From assembly GCF_001854885.1 (NCBI RefSeq), contig NZ_MDDV01000035.1, positions 112,940 through 176,939 of the forward strand: a stretch of 64,000 bases of DNA, in the 5' to 3' direction. The notes beneath the pieces were generated by a model. It ran no database searches. It saw only the letters and a list, made by a program, of their open reading frames with translations, and was not told the DNA's origin. The position numbers and the translations under genes are program-made. Position 1 is the first letter of the stretch. Every line of letters starts with the position of its first letter. Shown piece by piece: positions 18,671 through 25,460 of this stretch. Origin of the DNA: Ensifer sp. LCM 4579 (GTDB taxonomy: Bacteria; Pseudomonadota; Alphaproteobacteria; Rhizobiales; Rhizobiaceae).

Positions 18671-19588
18671 ATGACAAGCATCTCCTTTATCACCGTCGAT
18701 GTCTTCACCTCCGAGCGCTTCGCCGGAAACCAGCTTGCCGTCATCCCCGACGCGCGCGGCCTGAGTGACGCTCAGATGCAGGCGATCGCCGCGGAGTTCG
18801 GCTGTTCCGAAACCAGCTTCGTCCTGCCGCCCGAAAGCGCCGAGAATACGGCTAGGGTGCGCATCTTCACGCCGACGAGCGAGGTGCCCTTTGCCGGGCA
18901 TCCGAATGTCGGCACCGGCTTCGCGCTCGGACGTCAGGAGGAAATCTTCGGCAAGAGGCCGGGCGAGCATCTGCGTTTTGAGGAGAAGGCGGGGCTTGTC
19001 GACGTCGCCCTGCAGCGCAAGGACGGTATCGTCAGCGGCGCACGCATCGTTGCCCCCAAACCACTCGCCGTCGGGCCCGAGATCGATGCGGCGACCGTTG
19101 CGGCCTGCGCCTCGCTCGATCCCGATGCCTTGAGCGACCGCAATCACGCACCGGTGCGCATCTCCGTCGGCCTCGCTTTCACCGTCGCCGAGATCGGGGA
19201 CATCGATTGGCTTTCGGAGGCGCGGCCGAATGTCAGCGCCTTCCACGCGGCAAATGCCCGCTATCCGTTCGCCGAGGACTCGTTCAGCCTGTTTCTCTAC
19301 GCCCGCACCCGCGAGCATCCCTGGCGTATTCGCGCCCGCATGTTTGCGCCGCTCGACAATGTCATTGAGGATCCGGCAACGGGAAGCGCCTCGGCAGCGC
19401 TCGGCGCCTACCTCGTTTCGCGTCTACCCGAAGCGGATGCCGCGGTTGAACTCACGATCGAGCAGGGCGTCGAAATGCGCCGCCGCAGTCTGATCACGGT
19501 CAGCGTCAGCAAGAAGAGCGGCATTCTCGGCGAGGTCGGCGTCTCGGGCGACTGTGTCATTGCCATGCGCGGATCGATCGATATTTGA
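18671..19588 (+). CDS. PhzF family isomerase-like protein
   Basis: The 305-residue protein has the diaminopimelate-epimerase-like double fold of PhzF: FITVDVFTSERFAGNQLAVI at the start, GCSETSFVLPP with the catalytic-type glutamate (about residue 46), FTPTSEVPFAGHPNVGTG, and in the second half EDPATGSASAALGAYLV. PhzF enzymes isomerize small hydroxy-dihydro aromatic acids, but most genomic members have unknown substrates, and no phenazine genes are near. It stands alone after the fbaB terminator and is convergent with the cyclase gene. The segment 19589-19732 after it holds no gene. Confidence 0.92.
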   Translation: MTSISFITVDVFTSERFAGNQLAVIPDARGLSDAQMQAIAAEFGCSETSFVLPPESAENTARVRIFTPTSEVPFAGHPNVGTGFALGRQEEIFGKRPGEHLRFEEKAGLVDVALQRKDGIVSGARIVAPKPLAVGPEIDAATVAACASLDPDALSDRNHAPVRISVGLAFTVAEIGDIDWLSEARPNVSAFHAANARYPFAEDSFSLFLYARTREHPWRIRARMFAPLDNVIEDPATGSASAALGAYLVSRLPEADAAVELTIEQGVEMRRRSLITVSVSKKSGILGEVGVSGDCVIAMRGSIDI

Positions 19589-19732
19589 CGACCCGCGCAT
19601 CGCCCAAAAACCTTTCACGCGATGCGCCGAGGACGCAAGGCGCCGTAAGCCCGCCTTGGCGCATCCAGACCCCGCAGCGCCGCGCATCTTGTCGGATGCG
19701 CAAAGGTCACTTTGTCTTTGGTCAAGGTCGAT

Positions 19733-21622
19733 CTACGGAGACATCAAGCAATCGGCGACGGAGTCGAGGAGGCTACGGAAGCGTGGATGGTCGCGAACGG
19801 CATCGAGGTCGGAATCCTGCTTGAACCAGAGCAGATGATAGCCGGAGCTCTGCGGAACGACCGCCTCAAGCAGGTCGAGTGCGCGCTCGCACTCGCCGAC
19901 GAGCGAGCAGACGCAGGCGAGGTTGTATTGCGCGACGAGGTCCTCGGGGTCGATCGCGAGCGCGCGCGCAGCCCATTCCTTCGCTCGCTCCACTTCGCCG
20001 AGATGCGCGAGCGCCAGGGCGCCGCGATGAGCCGGACCTGAATTTTCCGGGTGCTTCTCCAGCGCCTTTTCCGCCCGTTCGATACCGATCCGTGCCCAGC
20101 GCCGCCGCTCCGGCTCCGCGCCGAGTGCGCGGTAGCAGGTCATCAAGTGGATCGGTGAAAGGTAGTCGTCCGGCCGAATCTCCGCGGCGCGCGTGAAGAA
20201 CTCGGCCGCCTCGGCGAACCGGCCCTGCATGAAAAGATACCGGCCATAGTGGAAATTGGCCTCATAGAGCGAAGGTTCGAGCGCCAGTGCCTGACGGAGC
20301 TCGCGCCCGGCTTCCTCGGTTTGCCCGTCCTGGTGGAGCGCCATTCCGCGAGAAGCATGCGCCTCGGCGAGATGCGGATCGAGTGACAGCGCCCGGGCGC
20401 TCATGTCGAGGATGCTTTCGAGCGGAAAGTCCTTTTCATGCCAGTCCCGGATCGCGCATTCGCAATCGGCGATGCCGGCATAGGCTCGAGCATAGTTCGG
20501 ATCGAGCTCGACCGCCTTCAGGAACATCCGGCGCGCCAACAGCATGTAGGCACGTGTCCAGGCATGCGAGAACTGACGGCCGCGCAGGTAATAGGTATAG
20601 GCCTCGACCGAGGTGGTCGGATCGCTCTCGATCGCCTTCTTCTCTTCCGGCAGGAGCTTGATCCTGAGCTGGTTGACGATTGCGTGGGTGATCTCGTCCT
20701 GAATGGCAAAGATATCCGTTAGATCGCGATCGTAGCGGTCGGCCCACAAATGTCCGCCGGTGTGCGCGTCGATGAGTTGGCCGGTAATGCGCACCCGCTC
20801 GCCCGCCTTGCGCACACTGCCTTCCAGGATGTAGCGCACTCCGAGTTCATGGGCGATCTGCTTGATCTTCACCGCCTTGCCTTTGTAGGTGAAGACGGTA
20901 TTGCGCGCGACCACATGCAACTGCGAAATCTTCGACAGGTCGGTGATGATGTCCTCTGTAATGCCGTCGGAAAAATACTCCTGCTCCGGATCGTGGCTCA
21001 TATTGGTGAAGGGCAGGACCGCGATCGACAGCTCATAGCCGCGGTCGACCGTCGGAGCCTCCAGCTCCGACTGCTGCCTCGCGACGCCGTCGCCGACAAC
21101 AACGGTATAGACGTGGACATTCGAAGCGATGTTTTTCAGGCTGAACTCGCCCCTGTCGACAAATCCGAGATCGAGCCGCGATCCGATCTGGTCGCGTACC
21201 GATGCTGAAACCGCGATGCCGGAGGGATCGGCAAGCCCTTCGAGGCGCGCAGCCACATTGACGCCATCGCCGAATATGTCACCGTCCTCGACGATCACGT
21301 CGCCGAGATGGACGCCGATCCTGAGTTCGATACGCCGGTTTTTCGTCAGGCCGCGGTTGCGGTCGAGCATGCCTCGCTGAATCTCTGCGGCACAGGCGAC
21401 CGCATTCACGACGCTCGAAAATTCCACCAGAATACCATCGCCGGTCAGCTTGACGATACGGCCCCTGTGCTCCTCGATTTTCGGTTCCACGAATTCGCGG
21501 CGATGCCGTTTCAGCGCAGCCAAGGTTCCCGCCTCATCGGTTCCCATGAGGCGGCTGTAGCCCACGACGTCAGCTGCGAGGATTGCGGTCAGGCGGCGTT
21601 CCAAGAGAGCCTCGATGTCCAT
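19733..21622 (-). CDS. Class III adenylate/guanylate cyclase with C-terminal TPR domain
   Basis: About 629 residues. The N-terminal cyclase domain shows LTAILAADVVGYSRLMGTDE (first metal Asp), GRIVKLTGDGILVEFSS (second metal Asp), IGVHLGDVIVEDGDIFGDGVNVAARLE (transition-state Asn/Arg). A middle segment, SIAVLPFTNMSHDPEQEYFSDG...ITGQLIDAHTGGHLWADRYDR, is the TolB-like FlgO region usual in this architecture. The last 250 residues hold several TPR units (for example AEAHASRGMALHQDGQTEEA). No membrane segment is seen. It should make cAMP or cGMP; rhizobia have many such genes with mostly unknown signals. ATG 21622 is chosen over an upstream in-frame GTG at 21637. Confidence 0.9.
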   Translation of the reverse strand: MDIEALLERRLTAILAADVVGYSRLMGTDEAGTLAALKRHRREFVEPKIEEHRGRIVKLTGDGILVEFSSVVNAVACAAEIQRGMLDRNRGLTKNRRIELRIGVHLGDVIVEDGDIFGDGVNVAARLEGLADPSGIAVSASVRDQIGSRLDLGFVDRGEFSLKNIASNVHVYTVVVGDGVARQQSELEAPTVDRGYELSIAVLPFTNMSHDPEQEYFSDGITEDIITDLSKISQLHVVARNTVFTYKGKAVKIKQIAHELGVRYILEGSVRKAGERVRITGQLIDAHTGGHLWADRYDRDLTDIFAIQDEITHAIVNQLRIKLLPEEKKAIESDPTTSVEAYTYYLRGRQFSHAWTRAYMLLARRMFLKAVELDPNYARAYAGIADCECAIRDWHEKDFPLESILDMSARALSLDPHLAEAHASRGMALHQDGQTEEAGRELRQALALEPSLYEANFHYGRYLFMQGRFAEAAEFFTRAAEIRPDDYLSPIHLMTCYRALGAEPERRRWARIGIERAEKALEKHPENSGPAHRGALALAHLGEVERAKEWAARALAIDPEDLVAQYNLACVCSLVGECERALDLLEAVVPQSSGYHLLWFKQDSDLDAVRDHPRFRSLLDSVADCLMSP

Positions 21623-21972
21623 CTTCTGCCGGAGCACGGTAATTTAACCTTTTCTTGCCATCCTGTCCTGCGAGACTTTCAACCGTGGCGGCGCTGCTGC
21701 TTCCAAAGCACAAGGCACCGGCAGCACTTCGAAACGTGCGTGCCCGCAAGGATAGCCAAACCGCAAAAGCGGAGCTGTTTCAAAAGGAACGCCGACGCGC
21801 TTGCCCGAGGCGGCACGCGCCACGCAGGCGGAGGAGGAGCGATGGTGCGGGCTGTCTGGGTGCTGTGGCGGCTAAGCAGACATTCATGGGTCTACCCACG
21901 ATTACCTGCCTGGATTCAGGTTTCCCGCAGGTTCTGATCGCAAATGCCGCGGGATATTTTGGCAAGACCTGC
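21623..21972. other. Intergenic region upstream of the cyclase, probably regulatory
   Basis: A 350-bp gap. A TTTAACCTTTTCTTG stretch (about 21643-21657) just upstream of the cyclase resembles a CtrA box with a degenerate second half. A 31-codon plus-strand ORF (21842-21937) has a strong GGAGGAGGAG site but no recognisable content. Nothing else is supportable. Confidence 0.35.
21842..21937 (+). CDS. Possible 31-residue small protein
   Basis: The ORF encodes a basic, tryptophan-rich peptide beginning MVRAVWVLWRLSRHSW. Its ATG is preceded by GGAGGAGGAGCG, one of the best ribosome sites in the window. There is no domain and no way to check conservation from here, so it may be chance. Confidence 0.2.
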   Translation: MVRAVWVLWRLSRHSWVYPRLPAWIQVSRRF

Positions 21973-22128
21973 TTAGGGCCTCACGAGCACCGTGAGCATC
22001 ATGACCGCTATGGCGAAAACGGCAATCTTCCAGAAATCCCGACGCTGCCTGAGCCCCGGATATCCGAGCGGCTTGATGAGTTGCACACACATGGCGAGGA
22101 GCAGCAGTAGCGCCAGTATTTTCGACAT
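21973..22128 (-). CDS. Small membrane protein (51 residues)
   Basis: The product is MSKILALLLLLAMCVQLIKP followed by a short polar loop (LGYPGLRQRRDFWK) and a second hydrophobic segment (IAVFAIAVMMLTVLVRP). Two membrane helices with an RQRRD turn suggest a real inner-membrane microprotein with both ends on one side. GGATCGAGCG precedes the ATG. It is divergent from the MFS transporter gene with a 180-bp gap. Function unknown; I believe similar short ORFs occur in other rhizobia but cannot check. Confidence 0.6.
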   Translation of the reverse strand: MSKILALLLLLAMCVQLIKPLGYPGLRQRRDFWKIAVFAIAVMMLTVLVRP

Positions 22129-22308
22129 TCGCTCGATCCGGGGAATTCCGCAGCCGCAGGCGCTGCGTCATACAGCTGTCACTTTTCATGGCATAGAGGG
22201 CTATTGTTTTCGCCGCCGATTTGCAATGACCGGCGGAATCGAATCTAGCCGGCAGAGCGTCGTGTCCCGCCGCGACTTGCCGGTGGCAGAACGACTTTCG
22301 GATATATC

Positions 22309-23616
22309 ATGAGAAAGAACCTGCTCCTTCCCGTCGCCGCGCTCCTGCTGGGCACCCTGTTCCTCTTCCTCGGGAACGGTCTGCACAGTCTGCTCCTGCC
22401 CGTGCGCGGCACGGCGGAAGGATACCCGACGGTTGTTCTCGGCCTGCTCGGCACATCCTGGGCATCCGGCTTTGTCCTTGGCTGTTTCTTCGCGCCGAAT
22501 GTGGTCAAGCGCATAGGCCATGTGCGCGCCTTCAGCGTCTTCACCGCGCTGATCGCGATCATCGCGCTCATGACCGGGGTGATGATCGATCCGGTCTCGT
22601 GGGTCGTGCTCAGGGCGATTACGGGCTTTTGCACGGCCGGTACGTCGATGATCATCGAAAGCTGGCTGAACGAACGCGCCACGAATGAAAGCCGTGGCGT
22701 GATCTTCTCGCTCTACATCGCGATCACCTTAATCGGCGTCGTGGGCGGCCAGATGATGATTCCCTTCGGCGAAACGTCGACGACCTTCTTCTTCATGATC
22801 TGCGGCATTCTCTACTGCGTCGCCATGCTGCCGACCTTGCTGTCGAAGGCCGCCACGCCGCAGCCGCTCCAGCAGGTTCGGCTCGATCTTCGCGGCCTTT
22901 ATCGCAATTCACCGGTTTCCTTCCTCGGCATCCTGCTGGTGGGCATCGCCAACGGAGCCTTCGGCACGCTCGGCGCCGTGTTCGGGCGCCAGGCCGGCCT
23001 TTCCGACAGCACGGTCGCCATGATGATGAGCGTCGCGATCTTTTCGGGCGCGGTCATGCAATTGCCGGCCGGCCGCATCTCCGACCGCGTAGACCGCCGC
23101 TATGTATTGGCCGTCCTCGCCGGCGTTGGAGCCTTGGCGGGGCTCCTCCTCTTCGTCTTCGAACCGGACCAGGTCTGGATCGTGCTGACGATGATCGCCA
23201 TCTACGGCGCCGCCGCCAACGCGCTCTATCCGATTGCCGTATCCCACGCCAACGACTTCGCCACGGCCGAGGACTTCGTCAAGGTCTCGGGTGGTCTCTT
23301 GCTGCTCTATGGCATCGGTACGATCATCGGTCCGACGATCGGCGGACCGGTGATGACCGCAGCGGGGCCCTATGGCCTCTTCATGATCACGGCCGCAGCG
23401 CATATGCTGATCACCGCCTATGCGATCGTCCGCAGCCGCCGCCGCGCACCGGTGCCGGTCGCCGAACGCGAGACCTTCTCGCCGGTCAATGCCGGCACGC
23501 CGACTACGCCGGAAAGCCTGCAGCTCTCGCCGCGGGCGGCACCGCTGGACGAGCCGCAGGAGGAAGTCGACGGCATGGAGGAAGAGCAGGAGGAGAAAGA
23601 GAATGAGCCTGTTTGA
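22309..23616 (+). CDS. Major facilitator superfamily transporter
   Basis: The 435-residue protein has about 12 hydrophobic segments and the two-lobed MFS plan: first helix NLLLPVAALLLGTLFLFLGNGLHSLLLPV, a loop-2/3 motif FFAPNVVKRIGHVRAFS, and in the second half AVMQLPAGRISDRVDRRYVL, a clear repeat of the MFS signature motif. The acidic tail (EEVDGMEEEQEEKENEPV) is unusual and cytoplasmic. It resembles YcaD-like carriers. Substrate unknown. The last 14 bases overlap the following DUF1192 gene, so both are cotranscribed. Confidence 0.9.
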   Translation: MRKNLLLPVAALLLGTLFLFLGNGLHSLLLPVRGTAEGYPTVVLGLLGTSWASGFVLGCFFAPNVVKRIGHVRAFSVFTALIAIIALMTGVMIDPVSWVVLRAITGFCTAGTSMIIESWLNERATNESRGVIFSLYIAITLIGVVGGQMMIPFGETSTTFFFMICGILYCVAMLPTLLSKAATPQPLQQVRLDLRGLYRNSPVSFLGILLVGIANGAFGTLGAVFGRQAGLSDSTVAMMMSVAIFSGAVMQLPAGRISDRVDRRYVLAVLAGVGALAGLLLFVFEPDQVWIVLTMIAIYGAAANALYPIAVSHANDFATAEDFVKVSGGLLLLYGIGTIIGPTIGGPVMTAAGPYGLFMITAAAHMLITAYAIVRSRRRAPVPVAERETFSPVNAGTPTTPESLQLSPRAAPLDEPQEEVDGMEEEQEEKENEPV

Positions 23617-23791
23617 CGACGATCAGCCGAAGAAGAAGACCGTCCACGAGATCGGCAGCGATCTGTCCCAACTCTCGGTCGATGAGCTGACTGCGCGCAT
23701 CGCGCAGTTGAGCGAGGAAATCGCCAGGCTCGAGGCCGAACGCACCCGTAAATCGGCAAGCCGCTCGGCCGCCGAGGGCCTCTTCCGTTGA
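23603..23791 (+). CDS. DUF1192 family small protein
   Basis: The 62-residue product MSLFDDDQPKKKTVHEIGSD then LSQLSVDELTARIAQL-SEEIARLEAE matches DUF1192: an acidic N-terminus, the signature HEIG..LS.LSVDEL and a short coiled coil. The ATG has an AGGAGGAGAAAGAG site inside the end of the MFS gene, overlapping it by 14 bp. In alphaproteobacteria this family is, to my knowledge, often encoded near DUF1465/rcdA, as here (rcdA starts 481 bp downstream). That suggests but does not prove a shared role in cell-cycle control. Confidence 0.85.
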   Translation: MSLFDDDQPKKKTVHEIGSDLSQLSVDELTARIAQLSEEIARLEAERTRKSASRSAAEGLFR

Positions 23792-23852
23792 TCGGCGCAG
23801 CTGCAGCGCCAGCGCGTCTCTTTAAAAGCGGGCGCCTCGGAATGGGCCTGAC

Positions 23853-23867
23853 TTAACTGCACATTAA
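23853..23867 (+). promoter_or_regulatory. CtrA box 1 (TTAA-N7-TTAA)
   Basis: TTAACTGCACATTAA is a perfect full CtrA site. It lies 62 bp after DUF1192 and about 20 bp before the first stem of the predicted small RNA, so it could sit at the -35 region of that RNA's promoter or repress a promoter there. Confidence 0.7.
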
Positions 23868-23886
23868 TCATTTTCTGCGATTGTCC

Positions 23887-23992
23887 GAGCATCCGGTTCG
23901 TTCCGGACTCAGACATTTTTCACCGACTGGCGAATGGGTCTGACTTTTCTCCCTGTTTTACCTTGAGAGCCGCTCCGTGCGGCTCTTTTTTT
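23887..23992 (+). ncRNA. Predicted small RNA between DUF1192 and rcdA
   Basis: About 105 nt with three ordered structures: stem 1 (23887-23910, TCCGG/CCGGA closed by GAG/CTC), stem 2 (23910-23942, CAGAC/GTCTG with inner TTC/GAA and CC/GG pairs), an unpaired pyrimidine-rich stretch ACTTTTCTCCCTG that could pair with ribosome sites, and a Rho-independent terminator (23966-23992). No ORF with a ribosome site covers it. A perfect CtrA box lies just upstream. This is the usual layout of an Hfq-type trans-acting RNA. It could be a known rhizobial RNA such as EcpR1, which I cannot verify; it could also simply be the tail of the MFS-DUF1192 transcript. Confidence 0.55.
23966..23992 (+). terminator. 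Strong Rho-independent terminator
   Basis: AGAGCCGC and GCGGCTCT form a perfect 8-bp stem with a TCCGT loop, followed by a run of seven T. It is about 175 bp past the DUF1192 stop, far for that gene but right for the predicted small RNA. Confidence 0.9.
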
Positions 23993-24001
23993 GTCTTGCG
24001 A

Positions 24002-24040
24002 CTACAGCGGCACGTGTCGTTTCAGACGCGCACAGTTTGC
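24002..24040 (+). repeat. Partial mosaic intergenic repeat (CTACAGC...AGACGCGC module)
   Basis: ACTACAGCGGCACGTGTCGT followed by TTCAGACGCGCACAG matches the module CTACAGCGCCGCGCGTCT-TATC-AGACGCGCAAAG seen elsewhere in the window, in shortened and diverged form. It sits between the small RNA terminator and rcdA. Confidence 0.5.
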
Positions 24041-24130
24041 TGCCACTCTTCGACTCCGCGCATCGAGCTTCCCGAATATCGAGTATGATTTTCGGGCCGA
24101 TGCGCTAGAAATTCCAAAGAATTGTGGAGA

Positions 24131-24145
24131 TTAACCCTTTCTTAA
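24131..24145 (+). promoter_or_regulatory. CtrA box 2 (TTAA-N7-TTAA) upstream of rcdA
   Basis: TTAACCCTTTCTTAA is a second perfect full CtrA site, 127 bp before the rcdA ATG. It implies that CtrA controls the gene for a factor that promotes its own destruction. Confidence 0.8.
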
Positions 24146-24272
24146 GAATACCCTTGCGCGGAATGCGGTATCAGATCATTCTTCCAGCAAGAGAGGGGCC
24201 CAGGAAACTTTTCCCATGGCCTCCCCGTTACCTGACCGTCGTGATGCGTTTGAACCAGGGAAGAGACAGGCC

Positions 24273-24791
24273 ATGTCCGAGAGAGGATTGAATACCGTCA
24301 GTTTCGCGGGACATGCTGCGTCCTCGGCGCAGTTCAAGGCCCTGTACGCGGAAGGTATGGGGCTTGTCGAGGAAACCGCAGGCTATCTCGACGGGCCGGG
24401 TCGGTCGGCGTCCAAGGTTCTGCCGCGCATGGCCTCCGTTCTCTACGCGGCCGAGTCGATGCGGCTGACCACGCGGCTGATGCAGGTGGCCTCCTGGCTG
24501 CTCCTGCAGCGCGCCGTCAACAATGGCGAGATGAGCCGCGACCAGGTGATGTCGGAAAAAAGCAAGGTTCGCCTCGACAGCTTCAACGTCGATCGCAGCG
24601 CTCCCGGCTGGAACGATCTTCCGGATGCATTTCGCGATTTGATCGAACGTTCGCTGCGCCTGCAGAACCGCGTCGCCCTGCTCGACCGCGAGATCTACCG
24701 GCCGCAGGAAGCATCCGCCTTCGTCCCGGACAACCAGAACGGCGTCAAGGCGCAGATCAAGCTGCTGCAGACCGCCTTCGGCACCAATTGA
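24273..24791 (+). CDS. rcdA: RcdA, regulator of CtrA degradation (DUF1465)
   Basis: The 172-residue product (MSERGLNTVSFAGHAASSAQ..., then YAEGMGLVEETAGYLDGPGR, SVLYAAESMRLTTRLMQVAS, SWLLLQRAVNNGEMSRDQ, LIERSLRLQNRVALLDREIY) matches DUF1465/RcdA in length and order. In Caulobacter it forms a helical dimer that works with CpdR and PopA to bring CtrA to ClpXP; in Sinorhizobium it is reported to be essential. The ATG at 24273 follows GAAGAGACAGGCC and gives the family's usual N-terminus; an earlier in-frame ATG at 24216 is less likely. A perfect CtrA box lies upstream. Confidence 0.93.
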   Translation: MSERGLNTVSFAGHAASSAQFKALYAEGMGLVEETAGYLDGPGRSASKVLPRMASVLYAAESMRLTTRLMQVASWLLLQRAVNNGEMSRDQVMSEKSKVRLDSFNVDRSAPGWNDLPDAFRDLIERSLRLQNRVALLDREIYRPQEASAFVPDNQNGVKAQIKLLQTAFGTN

Positions 24792-24829
24792 CGTCGCTTT
24801 CTTTGTTTGAGCTTTGAGCGCGGCCTAGC

Positions 24830-24929
24830 GCATCGGCCCGAACCGATTTTCGGAAAGCTCGATGCGCAGATTCAAAGAGTTACCGCGAGCTTTGACCTTT
24901 GCGCGTCTGAGAAGACGGCGGCGCTGTAC
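24830..24929 (+). repeat. Mosaic intergenic repeat (GCATCGG palindrome module plus GCGCGTCTGA module)
   Basis: Two joined parts: an imperfect palindrome GCATCGGCCCGAACCGATTT...GATGC (24830-24865) and GCAGATTCAAAGAGTTAC...CTTTGCGCGTCTGAGAAGAC...GCGCTGTAC. The same modules recur at 31092, 52439 and 56388. The layout recalls the RIME-type elements of rhizobia. Confidence 0.75.
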
Positions 24930-24993
24930 GGCGGGCTTTTCTTTGCGAAGATGCGCGGCCGGACACAGGCCATCCATTCGCTGCAGCCCAGAA

Positions 24994-25025
24994 AACAAAA
25001 GCCCGGCGCTAGGCCGGGCTTTTTG
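24994..25025. terminator. Bidirectional terminator downstream of rpmE
   Basis: GCCCGGC and GCCGGGC form a perfect 7-bp stem with a GCTAG loop, flanked by an A-run on the left and a T-run on the right, so it works in both directions. It ends rpmE on the minus strand and could stop rcdA transcripts on the plus strand. Confidence 0.85.
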
Positions 25026-25043
25026 TTGCCATTCGGTGAAGAC

Positions 25044-25265
25044 TTAGAGGCCGAGGCCTTCGAAGCGCTTCTTGAACTTGGAGACGCGGCCACCGCGGTC
25101 GACGAGCTGCTGATTGCCGCCAGTCCAGGCCGGATGCGACTTCGGGTCGATTTCCAGGTTCATCGTCGCACCTTCCGTACCCCAGGTCGAGCGGGTTTCG
25201 TATTCGGTGCCGTCGGTCATGACCACCTTGATGACGTGGTAGTCGGGATGGATGTCTGCCTTCAT
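25044..25265 (-). CDS. rpmE: 50S ribosomal protein L31
   Basis: The 73-residue product starts [20 protein letters not shown] and contains TRSTWG and the L31 end [16 protein letters not shown]. It lacks the CXXC zinc-binding cysteines of the zinc-type L31, so it belongs to the cysteine-free form, which works without zinc. AGGAAGATTGTT precedes the ATG. It is divergent from the ABC exporter gene. Confidence 0.95.
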   Translation of the reverse strand: MKADIHPDYHVIKVVMTDGTEYETRSTWGTEGATMNLEIDPKSHPAWTGGNQQLVDRGGRVSKFKKRFEGLGL

Positions 25266-25296
25266 AACAATCTTCCTAGAGTTCCAGGGTCCAATT

Positions 25297-25314
25297 GTCG
25301 CAAGGCATTGCGAC
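25297..25314. promoter_or_regulatory. Inverted repeat GTCGCAA-GGCA-TTGCGAC upstream of rpmE
   Basis: Perfect 7-bp arms with a 4-base loop lie 32 bp before the rpmE start, between it and the divergent ABC gene. In the rpmE transcript it would form a leader hairpin, which could be an autoregulatory site. A weak CTTGCG-N17-CTCTAG pair on the minus strand overlaps it. Confidence 0.4.
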
Positions 25315-25460
25315 TTTGGGACCGAACACGTAAATGAAGCCGCAGACCGCTCCGGCCACGGCTTCCCAATTCGATGCCGTGCCTATACATCAAGGTCTTC
25401 GGGATAACAAGTGCCGAGCGGAAGACTTATCGACCCTCCGTGACAGGCGAAGGGGGTCAC

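Noticed and set aside
18671-19588. Phenazine biosynthesis locus because of the PhzF gene.
   Set aside because: No other phz gene is near, and PhzF-fold proteins are widespread with other roles.
19685-19725. A copy of the mosaic repeat (GGATGCGCAAAGGTCACTTTG) after the PhzF gene.
   Set aside because: Only about 12 bases match the GACGCGCAAAGGTC part; no palindrome or second module is present.
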